IMG/VR virus record: IMGVR_UViG_3300020442_003628
Span: 1 to 32,258 of that record
Length of the DNA: 32,258 nt
DNA from: a virus
Reading direction: 5' to 3' (one strand)
The notes beneath the pieces were generated by a model. That model saw only the letters and a list, made by a program, of their open reading frames with translations. It did no database searches and was not told where the DNA came from. Below, piece after piece: positions 20,189-26,899 of the stretch (positions are counted from its first letter, which is position 1; each line of letters begins with the position of its first letter). The position numbers and the translations under genes were made by a program.

Positions 20189-20383
20189 TTACCAAATACC
20201 AGGGATAATTTGTCCAGTGAGCGCATAAGCACCAAGTGCAGCAATTACTCCCATCATTGCGAAACGACCGTTCATCATTTCAGCTTTTTCGTTGTGAGGG
20301 ATAGCGTATTTTTCATCAATAGTCATCACTGGTTCTTTGGCGTATACGTTTGTACGTCCGCCATCTTCAGTAGTTACAGTCAT
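20189..20383 (-). CDS. hli: High-light-inducible chlorophyll-binding protein (Hli/Scp)
   Basis: A 64-aa single-helix member of the chlorophyll a/b-binding family. The signature E35-x-x-N38-G39-R40-x-A42-M43 opens the transmembrane helix (GRFAMMGVIAALGAYALTG). Hlips bind chlorophyll and carotenoid in thylakoid membranes and protect photosystem II under excess light. Cyanophage copies are thought to stabilise photosynthesis during infection. It lies between talC and a small gene in the photosynthesis/carbon block with psbA. Confidence 0.95.
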   Translation of the reverse strand: MTVTTEDGGRTNVYAKEPVMTIDEKYAIPHNEKAEMMNGRFAMMGVIAALGAYALTGQIIPGIW

Positions 20384-20407
20384 AAGTTTGTATATTCTTT
20401 ATTAATA

Positions 20408-21061
20408 TTAGTTAATATTGCACTCAATTGCGGCAATATCTTTGTTAAAGATTTCAAGACCAGCATCAGTCAAGATGTGGTTATACATTCCTTCAAAAAC
20501 AGAAGGAGGCATAGTTACGATGTCTGCTCCGTTATAGAAAGAACGAACAGCTCGATGTACGTTTCGAATTGATGCTGCAAGTACTTGAGTTGGTACTCCT
20601 TTTTGTGCATACAGTCCGGCAATACCTCTTACCACTTCCAATCCAGCTACTTGCTGATCATCAAGGCGTCCAACAAAAGGGGACACATATGTTGCTCCTG
20701 CTTTAGCAGCCAGGATTGCTTGAGGGATAGTAAAGATCAACGTTACATTGGTTCGAATACCACGTTTTGAAAGCTCTTTGCATGCCATCAGACCACAACG
20801 GGTCATTGGCAGCTTGATCGTGGCAATATCTCCAAATGTGTTTGAGAGGTGCATTCCTTCTTCAAACATTTCTTGAGCTGTGCCGTAGACTTCCATACTG
20901 ATGTCTTGGACACCAATATCGGCAAGCTCTTGGTACACCTCATCAGGGTTGCGACCTGATTTACGAATCAGTGTCGGATTCGTTGTCACTCCATTGATCA
21001 AACCTGTCAAGAAGTGCTTGGCAACCTCTTCGACGTTCGCTGTATCCAGAAAGATTTTCAT
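20408..21061 (-). CDS. talC: Transaldolase, TalC/fructose-6-phosphate aldolase type
   Basis: A 217-aa TIM-barrel of the short TalC subfamily. The N-terminus MKIFLDTANVEEV, the TTNPTLI motif (26-32), the Schiff-base lysine K83 in TIKLPMT, and GATYVSPFVGRLDD are all present. Cyanophage TalC moves carbon through the pentose phosphate pathway and favours NADPH and pentose production for dNTP synthesis over the Calvin cycle. The ATG at 21061 lies inside the 3' part of the upstream gene, which overlaps the first 33 codons. Confidence 0.96.
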   Translation of the reverse strand: MKIFLDTANVEEVAKHFLTGLINGVTTNPTLIRKSGRNPDEVYQELADIGVQDISMEVYGTAQEMFEEGMHLSNTFGDIATIKLPMTRCGLMACKELSKRGIRTNVTLIFTIPQAILAAKAGATYVSPFVGRLDDQQVAGLEVVRGIAGLYAQKGVPTQVLAASIRNVHRAVRSFYNGADIVTMPPSVFEGMYNHILTDAGLEIFNKDIAAIECNIN

Positions 21062-21197
21062 TATGTATCTCTTCTACAAGTATGTCCAATATATTTGAAA
21101 ACTCCTCATAACGAGGGTTTGAAATGCTGATGTGATGATATTGATAATGCCGTATTGCATGCATTATGTCTTGGAGCTGTTCAACGGAGAGTTTCAC
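20961..21197 (-). CDS. Hypothetical protein, 78 aa, overlapping talC
   Basis: Starts with GTG at 21197, inside the end of the lipoprotein gene (17-bp overlap). The N-terminal part (MHAIRHYQYHHISISNPRYE...FSNILDILVEEI) looks like a genuine helical protein. The last 33 codons lie inside talC in another frame, a 101-bp dual-coding stretch, and read as a charged low-complexity tail (DNESDTDS). The family is unknown. Expression is plausible because of the coupled start. Confidence 0.55.
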   Translation of the reverse strand: MKLSVEQLQDIMHAIRHYQYHHISISNPRYEEFSNILDILVEEIHNENLSGYSERRRGCQALLDRFDQWSDNESDTDS

Positions 21198-21447
21198 GGC
21201 ACAGTCCTAAATCGTCGGTTATATCTTGTGCTGTTTCAAACGAAACATCCTTGATATCTTCAACGATAGCCGGTTTTGAATCGGTATAGAGGCCCAACGT
21301 ACCTTTGTTTTCCGAAGTTTGAGTAAACCCAACGACGCACATGGTGTAAGGCCTATCGCCAATGAATTCTGTGGCGAAATCGTCATTAACAGTACATGCA
21401 GATACTAAAAAAGCCCCGATAAACAGGGCTGGTAATTGAAATTTCAT
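21181..21447 (-). CDS. Putative lipoprotein, 88 aa
   Basis: The signal sequence MKFQLPALFIGAFLVSAC ends in a lipobox (LVSAC, Cys18), so the mature protein should be lipidated. The remaining 70 residues include two further Cys (MCVVGF, LGLCRE) and look like a small soluble domain. It starts 3 bp after the psbA stop. The signal-sequence codons coincide with a strong intrinsic terminator (21406-21430), so only read-through transcripts would make this protein. Its role is unknown; spanin-like or superinfection-exclusion lipoproteins are possibilities. Confidence 0.65.
   Translation of the reverse strand: MKFQLPALFIGAFLVSACTVNDDFATEFIGDRPYTMCVVGFTQTSENKGTLGLYTDSKPAIVEDIKDVSFETAQDITDDLGLCRETLR
21406..21430 (-). 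terminator. psbA terminator nested inside the lipoprotein coding sequence
   Basis: On the minus strand AGCCC-9 nt-GGGCT is followed directly by six T residues. It begins 21 nt after the psbA stop and lies within codons 6-14 of the lipoprotein gene. Confidence 0.75.
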
Positions 21448-21450
21448 TGA

Positions 21451-22530
21451 TTAACCAATGGATGGTGCTAGCAAGGCAACAGGAAGACTTTCCGAAGTTG
21501 CCAGGTCAAGCGGGAAGTTGTGAGCATTACGCTCGTGCATCACTTCGATACCAAGGTTGGCTCGATTAAGAACATCTGCCCAAGTATTCACCACATGACC
21601 TTGATTTTCAACAATGGATTGATTGAAGTTAAATCCATTGAGGTTGAAGGCCATGGTGCTGACGCCGAGGGAGGTAAGCCAGATCCCGACGACAGGCCAA
21701 GCTGCGAGGAAGAAATGCAGCGAGCGAGAATTGTTAAAAGAGGCATATTGAAAGATCAAACGACCGAAGTAGCCATGAGCCGCGACGATGTTGTATGTCT
21801 CTTCTTCTTGGCCGAATTTATATCCTTGGTTCAAGCTAACTTGTTCCGTTGTCTCACGGATAAGTGAGGAAGTAACCAGAGAGCCATGCATAGCGCTAAA
21901 CAAAGCGCCACCAAAGACTCCAGCAACACCCAACATATGGAATGGATGCATAAGGATATTATGCTCTGCCTGAAAGACAAGCATAAAGTTGAAAGTACCG
22001 GAGATGCCAAGCGGCATTCCGTCAGAAAAGGATCCTTGTCCAAAGGGATAGACAAGAAACACGGCAGCGGCTGCAGCTACAGGTGCGCTGTATGCCACAA
22101 AAATCCAAGGCCGCATACCTAGTCGGTAGCTAAGTTCCCATTCGCGTCCCATGTAACAGAAGACACCAATGAGGAAATGGAACACAACGAGCTGGTACGG
22201 ACCGCCGTTGTAGAGCCATTCGTCAAGACTACCGGCTTCCCAGATCGGGTACATATGTAGCCCGATTGCGTTTGAGCTAGGCACGACGGCTCCTGAAATG
22301 ATGTTGTTGCCCCACATGAGGGAACCTGACACTGGTTCTCGGATGCCATCGATATCTACTGGTGGTGCTGCTACGAAAGCAGTGATAAAACAAATAGTTG
22401 CTGCTAGAAGGCAGGGGATCATCAACACACCAAACCAACCGACATAAAGACGGTTGTTAGTGGAAGTGACCCAGGAGCAAAAGCGCTCCCAGTTCGAGGA
22501 TGAACCTCGCAATTGTGCAATTGTGGTCAT
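21451..22530 (-). CDS. psbA: Photosystem II D1 protein
   Basis: The 359-aa D1 reaction-centre protein. Canonical residues fall at the standard numbers: H118, E130, Y161 (TyrZ), D170, H190, H198, H332, E333, D342 and A344 (the normal maturation site, followed by T345). Glu at 130 is the high-light D1 form of cyanobacteria. No intron or frameshift is present. Phage D1 replaces photodamaged host D1 in the thylakoid and keeps energy supply running. The gene has a 100-bp AT-rich upstream region, no Shine-Dalgarno, and its own terminator right behind the stop, consistent with strong separate expression. Confidence 0.98.
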   Translation of the reverse strand: MTTIAQLRGSSSNWERFCSWVTSTNNRLYVGWFGVLMIPCLLAATICFITAFVAAPPVDIDGIREPVSGSLMWGNNIISGAVVPSSNAIGLHMYPIWEAGSLDEWLYNGGPYQLVVFHFLIGVFCYMGREWELSYRLGMRPWIFVAYSAPVAAAAAVFLVYPFGQGSFSDGMPLGISGTFNFMLVFQAEHNILMHPFHMLGVAGVFGGALFSAMHGSLVTSSLIRETTEQVSLNQGYKFGQEEETYNIVAAHGYFGRLIFQYASFNNSRSLHFFLAAWPVVGIWLTSLGVSTMAFNLNGFNFNQSIVENQGHVVNTWADVLNRANLGIEVMHERNAHNFPLDLATSESLPVALLAPSIG

Positions 22531-22633
22531 TTTATGAGTGCGATTATTGAGTTGATCAAGTAGTTAAGTAACTCGGCTTATCGCCTACATAAAGTATTGT
22601 AAATTGTATTCTTCAATACATATATCAGTATAA
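22531..22633 (-). promoter_or_regulatory. psbA upstream region with inverted repeat
   Basis: An AT-rich 103-bp gap before psbA. GTATTG (22594-22599) and CAATAC (22614-22619) form an inverted repeat with a 14-bp spacer, overlapping TACAAT and TTGAAG boxes on the minus strand. A small GGC-GATAA-GCC hairpin would lie in the leader. I cannot fix the -10/-35 pair. Confidence 0.35.
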
Positions 22634-22798
22634 TTACTCAAATTGTTGCGCTGGAGTAGAGAATTCAATAGCTTTTAGATCCCAGTCAGAAAACAATTCA
22701 TCAGCTTTGACAGCTCTAATTTGTTTACGTTCTTTGCGCATTTTGGAAAGCTTGTCGAGAAAGCCTTTTGTTTGCTCGTTTCTAATAGTCTTACTCAT
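22634..22798 (-). CDS. Hypothetical basic protein, 54 aa
   Basis: MSKTIRNEQTKGFLDKLSKM then RKERKQIRAVKADELFSDWDLKAIEF. A Lys/Arg-rich helix with a short C-terminal domain. GGAGGAC a few bases before the ATG is one of the few good Shine-Dalgarno sites in the window. A strong terminator isolates it from the RlpA-like gene. No family is recognised. Confidence 0.7.
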   Translation of the reverse strand: MSKTIRNEQTKGFLDKLSKMRKERKQIRAVKADELFSDWDLKAIEFSTPAQQFE

Positions 22799-22819
22799 TT
22801 GTCCTCCATACAAAAAATA

Positions 22820-22846
22820 GTTAGGAGCGTTAGGTTCACTCCTAAC
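22820..22846 (-). terminator. Intrinsic terminator after the RlpA-like gene
   Basis: A perfect 8-bp stem GTTAGGAG/CTCCTAAC with an 11-nt loop is followed on the minus strand by TATTTTTT. The U tract ends just before the Shine-Dalgarno of the next gene. Confidence 0.88.
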
Positions 22847-22884
22847 TTGATTTCAATATATCTCTGTTTAAAGATAATTGGGGA

Positions 22885-23226
22885 TCAAAGATAAGTTACT
22901 TTGACTGAAGCTACACCTGGACCAATCAATCCAATTGCTTCAGCAGCACCGCGACTGAGGTCAAGCTCCCTAGGCCCAATAAACGGACCACGGTCGTTAA
23001 TTCGGACGTTGACACATCCTTGATAACAAACTCGTAGCCTCGTTCCGAAAGGGAGCGTTTTATGAGCTGCGGTAAGTCCCCATTGGTCATACACCTCTCC
23101 ATTTGCGGTGAGACGACCATGGAAGTAAGGTCCATACCAGCTGGAAAGCATAGTGCTTGCAGCGGTTGCGGGTGCAGACACAGCCAGTAAAACGGCGCTA
23201 GCAGCACCAAATACTTTAGATAACAT
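22885..23226 (-). CDS. Secreted RlpA-like double-psi beta-barrel protein
   Basis: The 113-aa protein has a signal peptide (MLSKVFGAASAVLLAVSAPATAA). It is followed by a complete RlpA-type domain: SSWYGPYFHGRLTANGE, AAHKTLPFGTRLRV and VRINDRGPFIGPRELDLSRGAAEAIG. Bacterial RlpA is a lytic transglycosylase that cleaves naked glycan strands; the catalytic Asp is expected in the NDRGPF motif and is present. ATG at 23226 is used; 17 in-frame codons upstream look non-coding. Export points to peptidoglycan remodelling in the periplasm, either for lysis or for keeping the infected cell intact. No lipobox is present, unlike host RlpA. Confidence 0.85.
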   Translation of the reverse strand: MLSKVFGAASAVLLAVSAPATAASTMLSSWYGPYFHGRLTANGEVYDQWGLTAAHKTLPFGTRLRVCYQGCVNVRINDRGPFIGPRELDLSRGAAEAIGLIGPGVASVKVTYL

Positions 23227-23268
23227 AGATAATTCAAAATATAATTCAAATCTAAAGATAACAATCAA

Positions 23269-23287
23269 AGGTCTCAATATGAGACCT
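23269..23287 (-). terminator. Hairpin after the 23308 gene
   Basis: A perfect AGGTCTC-AATAT-GAGACCT stem loop, followed on the minus strand by TTGATTGTT. It lies 21 bp past the stop codon. Confidence 0.65.
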
Positions 23288-23307
23288 CTAATTGTATCTG
23301 TAGGTAG

Positions 23308-23586
23308 TTAACGGTTGTCTATTCCCTCGATAAATTCATATCGATAGACACCAAAAGGTGAGTCATTGCAGTCACTTGCATGATTAGCATAAGCACGTGC
23401 AGTATGTAGATTATCAAAGAAAGTCTCATACTCATTAGAACGTGCGCTGACGGAACCATGTCCATCTTTGGCTTCGTGACCTCGTATGACAACAAACCGA
23501 GCATCTGCACGGAGGCAGGATTTTAGCTCTAGTTCATCGCATCTTTTTTGACGTACTTCGTACGGACGATCAAAGTTGTAAGTCAT
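23308..23586 (-). CDS. Hypothetical protein, 92 aa
   Basis: MTYNFDRPYEVRQKRCDELE then ARFVVIRGHEAKDGHGSVSARSNEYETFFDNLHTARAYAN. A small alpha/beta protein with strands RFVVIRG and FGVYRYEFIEG. The ATG overlaps the end of the preceding gene by 4 bp. The family is unknown. Confidence 0.65.
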   Translation of the reverse strand: MTYNFDRPYEVRQKRCDELELKSCLRADARFVVIRGHEAKDGHGSVSARSNEYETFFDNLHTARAYANHASDCNDSPFGVYRYEFIEGIDNR

Positions 23587-23828
23587 AGATTAATCGGCAA
23601 AAAAAGTTCCTTACGATCTTCGTCGTAAACCCAAGTGTTTTCTGGTGTAGCGCACCTCCAGGCATCTTTTAGATGCCCCCACTCAAGTTCATTAACTTCC
23701 ATAGGAGCGTCTAGAAGCTCTTGTCTAGTTACAGAGTCCAGCAAATCTTGATGGTCTTCTGGTAGATCGTTACGTTCAAGCGTGATAATAAATGAGGTTG
23801 TGACCTCATACTCAAGAAAGATTTTCAT
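23583..23828 (-). CDS. Hypothetical protein, 81 aa
   Basis: MKIFLEYEVTTSFIITLERN then DLPEDHQDLLDSVTRQELLDAPMEVNELEWGHLKDAW. Beta-alpha with an acidic middle. ATG at 23828 overlaps the stop of the DUF932 gene (ATGA); the upstream in-frame extension lies inside that gene and is Cys-rich noise. The family is unknown. Confidence 0.65.
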   Translation of the reverse strand: MKIFLEYEVTTSFIITLERNDLPEDHQDLLDSVTRQELLDAPMEVNELEWGHLKDAWRCATPENTWVYDEDRKELFLPINL

Positions 23829-24781
23829 CAAACTTGCACCAAGAGATCTTGGGCAACAGCGAATGCTCGCTTGCTGATTTGTGCACCAGCACCGAAGGTG
23901 CCACGTGCAAACTGAGCACGACCCTTGGCAGCAGTAGTGCCACGAGTGCTCGTTTCTACTTGTGTAACGGCATTTATAGCGTTCCAAATAGAGTTCGGTG
24001 CAAAGTCCGAGCCGTAGCCAGAGCTGAAAGCACGTTCAAGAGCTTGACGTTTACGGAACACTTGACCTTCGTCAATGTTGTAAACCTCGTCAACAAAGTC
24101 ATTGAACGCCCCAGAACCCATACTGGCGCGACTGAACTCACGCATAAGATCACACTCGGTAATAAAATCTTGACGTGCTACATCAATGCTTTTGATTAGA
24201 GCATCGAAGTTACCATTAGCACCATTCTTGTGTGTGATACTTGATCGTGCACCGCTCTCTGAAAGAGCTGCAGTCAGTGTGTTTTGACAGACAACACGGA
24301 TGTTAGTGAACTTGGCACCACAACCAGTTTTACCGTCGTGTCCGAGATAGCCAACGATTCTGCGTTTGACGGTGTCACCAGGGACGATGTCCGTCTCCGC
24401 ACCACGGAGTGTGGCGGTAAAGCAGACTTTGGCTCCATCCGATAGAACGATGACGCAGTCCATGTCTGCCTCCTCGCGGATGAACTCTGCCATCCGAAGG
24501 AGCGAATCGTTCTGCACGATTTCATACTGACGTGAGACAACCCCAAGTAAGGCTTGGGTGTCTGTACGGACAACTCCAAAGGTGCCTGAGGCAGTGAAGT
24601 TAACGTCAAGCGACTCAGGGTCAATGACTGGGAGTTGAAGCTCTCGTTTCTCGACAGTAAAGAGTGCGTCTGCGGTTTCAAACGCCTCTCGCGCTGGAAG
24701 TGTGCCTTCAGTAACGACCCCTTGGCCGTGCCAGGCACGCTCACCATTGCCGAGCCAGCCAGATGTGAAATTTGCGGGCAT
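23828..24781 (-). CDS. DUF932 phage/plasmid-like protein
   Basis: A 317-aa protein of the DUF932 (phage/plasmid-like, TIGR03299) family. The family start is recognisable in WLGNGERAWHGQGVVTEG, followed by LGVVSRQYEIVQN, GAKVCFTATLRG, RRIVGYLGHDGKTGCGAKFTNIRVVCQNTL, and a helical C-terminal half. Members occur in phages and plasmids and are linked to DNA metabolism, but their biochemistry is unknown. The length matches the family. A GCCGCT hairpin and a CTCTC-TTTT-GAGAG hairpin lie in its leader (24786-24846). Confidence 0.8.
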   Translation of the reverse strand: MPANFTSGWLGNGERAWHGQGVVTEGTLPAREAFETADALFTVEKRELQLPVIDPESLDVNFTASGTFGVVRTDTQALLGVVSRQYEIVQNDSLLRMAEFIREEADMDCVIVLSDGAKVCFTATLRGAETDIVPGDTVKRRIVGYLGHDGKTGCGAKFTNIRVVCQNTLTAALSESGARSSITHKNGANGNFDALIKSIDVARQDFITECDLMREFSRASMGSGAFNDFVDEVYNIDEGQVFRKRQALERAFSSGYGSDFAPNSIWNAINAVTQVETSTRGTTAAKGRAQFARGTFGAGAQISKRAFAVAQDLLVQV

Positions 24782-24830
24782 GATTTATGCATGTATACAA
24801 CACTCTCTTTTGAGAGCAAGGAACTTGAAA

Positions 24831-24846
24831 GCCGCTGTTAAGCGGC
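24831..24846 (-). terminator. GCCGCT-GTTA-AGCGGC hairpin
   Basis: Identical in stem and loop to the copies at 18733, 29193 and 31056. On the minus strand it is followed by TTTCAAGTTCC and lies 49 nt before the DUF932 start. Confidence 0.7.
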
Positions 24847-24907
24847 AAAAGAATTACAAATAAAATTGAAGTCCGTGCTCGGTCACCTTTTCTTAGTGAC
24901 GAAGCAA

Positions 24908-25069
24908 CTATGCATGAAGTCGACTAAAAGGGCTAGTTCCTGTTGATACAAACGAAATACGTTTATATTTATTTGTGCCTTCACACAACCGTTTATCTAC
25001 GTGTTTACACATAAGTGTTGTAACAGAGTGATCTAGGACGCCTATGTGGGCTATGGGAATCATTATCAT
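24908..25069 (-). CDS. Possible small protein, 53 aa
   Basis: The only candidate in the 228-bp gap between the DUF932 gene leader and the divergent RHH-like gene. ATG at 25069 opens MIMIPIAHIGVLDHSVTTLM then CKHVDKRLCEGTNKYKRISFVSTG. It has a coherent strand-helix-strand look, but no Shine-Dalgarno and no recognised family. The sequence up to 24847 holds only a GTCAC/GTGAC hairpin. Confidence 0.35.
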   Translation of the reverse strand: MIMIPIAHIGVLDHSVTTLMCKHVDKRLCEGTNKYKRISFVSTGTSPFSRLHA

Positions 25070-25077
25070 AAACGGTG

Positions 25078-25461
25078 ATGTGGGACCTGCCGTTGCCAGA
25101 CAAAAGAATCGCTGTGTCGATGGATGAGACCTGTGCTGCAATCTTGAAGGAATATTGCTCTTTCTTCAAAATTAGTCAGTCAGACGCACTCTATCTATTC
25201 ACAAAAGCAGCAGTTCAAAACCACGCCCTCCATTGCAAGCGAGTTGAATCTATTTTTGCTTTAAGGCAAAAAGAACTTGACAAGAGGGCTGGAAAAGTTT
25301 GTTTTGGATTTCCATGCCTAAGCTGTGCACATTCAGCCAAATGCATAACTGGACTATATGACGGATTGTTTGAAGTCAGTCAGGAATGCGGGCATTTATA
25401 CATAGAGGGTTTTATGGGAGAAGTAGTGGAATTGATGAAAAAACACGGTTCTAAACCGTAG
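25078..25461 (+). CDS. Ribbon-helix-helix-like protein with Cys cluster (plus strand)
   Basis: About 127 aa. DKRIAVSMDETCAAILKEYCSFF followed by ISQSDALYLFTKAAVQNH has the strand-helix-helix pattern of RHH DNA-binding proteins. A C-terminal cysteine cluster (CFGFPCLSCAHSAKC...C) could bind zinc. Proteins of this build occur widely in cyanophages with unknown role; transcription control is a fair inference. The start could be GTG at 25075 or ATG at 25078; there is no clear Shine-Dalgarno. It stands alone on the plus strand. Confidence 0.7.
   Translation: MWDLPLPDKRIAVSMDETCAAILKEYCSFFKISQSDALYLFTKAAVQNHALHCKRVESIFALRQKELDKRAGKVCFGFPCLSCAHSAKCITGLYDGLFEVSQECGHLYIEGFMGEVVELMKKHGSKP
25445..25459 (+). 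terminator. Hairpin overlapping the 3' end of the RHH-like gene
   Basis: ACGGTT-CTA-AACCGT forms a 6-bp stem within the last codons. No U tract follows, so it is a weak terminator or stability element. Confidence 0.4.
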
Positions 25462-25500
25462 CTTCATAAAGCATTGCACCGGAAGGGATTTGAGCAATAA

Positions 25501-25628
25501 ACTACGTTCCCACTACACTAACTACACAATATCTCTTATATATACCTTTTTTAATACACTCTCTCTATATATCTATTTTCAAAATAACTATATAAGGAGA
25601 TAGCGTAGTGAGTGTAGTTAAGCGTAGT
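25501..25628. repeat. Long imperfect inverted repeat of ACTAC units
   Basis: The left arm (25501-25542) and the complement of the right arm (25587-25628) share, in order, ACTACG, ACTACACT, ACTAC, ATCTC and TTATATA. At least 31 of about 42 positions pair, around a 44-bp AT-rich loop. ACTAC occurs three times per arm at 9-11-bp spacing, close to one helical turn. It fills the gap between two convergent genes and ends 1 bp before the stop of the minus gene. Candidate uses are an iteron-type origin/replication enhancer for the VirE-type helicase, a recombination site, or a structured RNA. Confidence 0.75.
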
Positions 25629-25629
25629 T

Positions 25630-26265
25630 TCAGTACGCAAAGCGGAGAGACTGCCTCATATCCTTCATCATTTGGGAGATAGAGTTGTCTTGCGAAACAG
25701 TATTGCTGTCACCGGTTATAGAGATATCATTGTCCTGACTAATAGGCGAAACAATACTGTTATCGCCACCAGTCACATCACCGATAGATTGTTGAGGTAC
25801 AAACTCTGGCTTAGGTACAGTGTTCTCAATAACCTTATCTACATACTCGTCTTTAAAGTCTTGCGCTGCTCGTGAAGGCTCTGGCACATAATCAGGCCCT
25901 TGATAGCGTTCATCAGCGTTGTAAGCGGCAATAATATCTTTAATATCACCTCTGCTGTTAGCGTTATTACCTGCTTTGTCCTTGTAGTAATCCCATTGTT
26001 GCACAGGGATACCAGCTTCAAACAAGAGATCTGCCTTATCTTTCTTCTTATCTTTATCTCTATTTTTTCTAGCAAAATCCATGCTCCAGGAACCGCTAGT
26101 CTTCTTGCCGGTATATAAATAACGCTGGAAGTCTTTCTCTTTCTTACGGTTATAGACATCAGAAGATTCACGATCACTCATATGTGAACGATACTGCTTA
26201 TCAAACTTATTTCTTAAATAGTCGTAGCCAGTCTCGTGACCGTCAAATTTCTTCTTCTTACCCAT
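25630..26265 (-). CDS. Hypothetical protein with repetitive Asn/Ser/Ile tail, 211 aa
   Basis: The N-terminal 75 residues are highly charged (MGKKKKFDGHETGYDYLRNK ... KKDK). The middle carries DIKDIIAAYNADERYQ. The tail (about 162-198) contains GDVTGGDNSIVSPIS, DNDISITGDSNTVS and QDNSISQ, a G-D-N-x-I-x-S periodicity like short beta-helix turns. Such tails appear in cyanophage virion proteins, but I cannot assign a function. It is 32 bp before the tRNA-Arg gene in transcription terms. Confidence 0.65.
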   Translation of the reverse strand: MGKKKKFDGHETGYDYLRNKFDKQYRSHMSDRESSDVYNRKKEKDFQRYLYTGKKTSGSWSMDFARKNRDKDKKKDKADLLFEAGIPVQQWDYYKDKAGNNANSRGDIKDIIAAYNADERYQGPDYVPEPSRAAQDFKDEYVDKVIENTVPKPEFVPQQSIGDVTGGDNSIVSPISQDNDISITGDSNTVSQDNSISQMMKDMRQSLRFAY

Positions 26266-26296
26266 TTCATTATTAAAAGCAATAATTACATATTAA

Positions 26297-26370
26297 CGAT
26301 TCCGGTAGGATTCGAACCTACGACCGACGCTTTAGAAGAGCGCTGCTCTGTCCAGCTGAGCTACGGAACC
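26297..26370 (-). tRNA. tRNA-Arg (UCU)
   Basis: A 74-nt cloverleaf on the minus strand: acceptor GGTTCCG pairs with CGGAATC (one G-U), the D arm contains AGCTCAGCTGGACAGAGC, the anticodon loop is CTTCTAA with anticodon TCT, and the T arm contains GGTTCGAATCC. CCA is not encoded. AGA is a codon that AT-rich phage genes use more than many hosts. Confidence 0.93.
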
Positions 26371-26651
26371 TTGTTTAATTGCTCGTAATAATGAAGCTTG
26401 CGATGGCAATTAGAACACAGGCAAATACACTTTTCAATTTCAGCCAAGGTTGCTTCAAGCGTTGAATCTCGCTTAAGCCTATTAACCGTGGCAACTTTAG
26501 TGGATGGATCTACATGATGCCAATCCATAAAAGCAATATCGAATGCACCACAGTGCTCACAAGCTGTAAGGCGTTTGTTTACTTCATCTTTAATGTGTTG
26601 ACGACGTTTATCACGTGCTTGTTTACGTTTACAAGGATCTTTGTACGGCAC
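26361..26651 (-). CDS. HNH endonuclease between two tRNA genes
   Basis: A 96-aa protein with a zinc-supported HNH motif: CEHCG (31-35), MDWHHVDP, then CICLCSNCHRKLHY. The N-terminus is Lys/Arg-rich. It starts with GTG at 26651. Its stop codon TAG lies inside the tRNA-Arg 5' region (10-bp overlap), so the gene fits exactly between the tRNA-Leu and tRNA-Arg genes. Free-standing HNH homing endonucleases often insert next to tRNA genes in phages; cleavage specificity cannot be read from the sequence. Confidence 0.9.
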   Translation of the reverse strand: MPYKDPCKRKQARDKRRQHIKDEVNKRLTACEHCGAFDIAFMDWHHVDPSTKVATVNRLKRDSTLEATLAEIEKCICLCSNCHRKLHYYEQLNKVP

Positions 26652-26690
26652 ATATATATTTTGTCCAACACAATTAATCTATCTAATTAA

Positions 26691-26774
26691 TACCCAGAGC
26701 GAGACTTGAACTCGCACGACATAAATGTCAGCGGATTTTAAGTCCGATGCGTCTACCGATTCCGCCACCTGGGC
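26691..26774 (-). tRNA. tRNA-Leu (UAA)
   Basis: An 84-nt class II tRNA on the minus strand with a long variable arm (TGACATTTATGTCG). The D arm contains GGCGGAATCGGTAGACGC, the anticodon loop is CTTAAAA (anticodon TAA), and the T arm contains GAGTTCAAGTCTC. The acceptor stem has G-U pairs at both ends, and CCA is not encoded. Confidence 0.93.
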
Positions 26775-26785
26775 ATATATGGGAA

Positions 26786-26810
26786 GAGGGGCCACATATG
26801 GCAGCCCCTC
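26786..26810 (-). terminator. GC-rich hairpin upstream of tRNA-Leu
   Basis: GAGGGGC (26786-26792) pairs with GCCCCTC (26804-26810) over an 11-nt loop. On the minus strand TTCCC follows. It separates the 26900 gene from the tRNA/HNH unit, as terminator or processing signal. Confidence 0.6.
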
Positions 26811-26812
26811 AA

Positions 26813-26899
26813 TTACACAGACAGAAACGACAAAAATGCCTGAGACCCGATCGGGTAGGCGGTGCCGTCGTTCTTCTTCCCGCCTGCAATAACCCTAGC
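26813..26899 (-). other. In-frame, GC3-rich open stretch after the stop of the 26900 gene
   Basis: Directly after the TAA of the 75-aa gene, 28 sense codons continue in the same frame and end with TAA. The piece VIAGGKKNDGTAYPIGSQAF uses mainly G/C-ending codons, unlike its neighbours. There is no ATG, GTG or TTG early in the stretch. It may be a read-through extension, a truncated pseudogene tail or a non-coding RNA. Confidence 0.35.

Noticed and set aside
23583-23987. A 134-aa Cys-rich protein starting at 23987
   Set aside because: The first 53 codons lie inside the DUF932 gene in another frame. The natural start at 23828 forms an ATGA overlap with its stop.
26813-26899. A further tRNA or tmRNA next to tRNA-Leu
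   Set aside because: No T-arm GTTCRA motif or cloverleaf can be folded; only a coding-like reading frame is visible.
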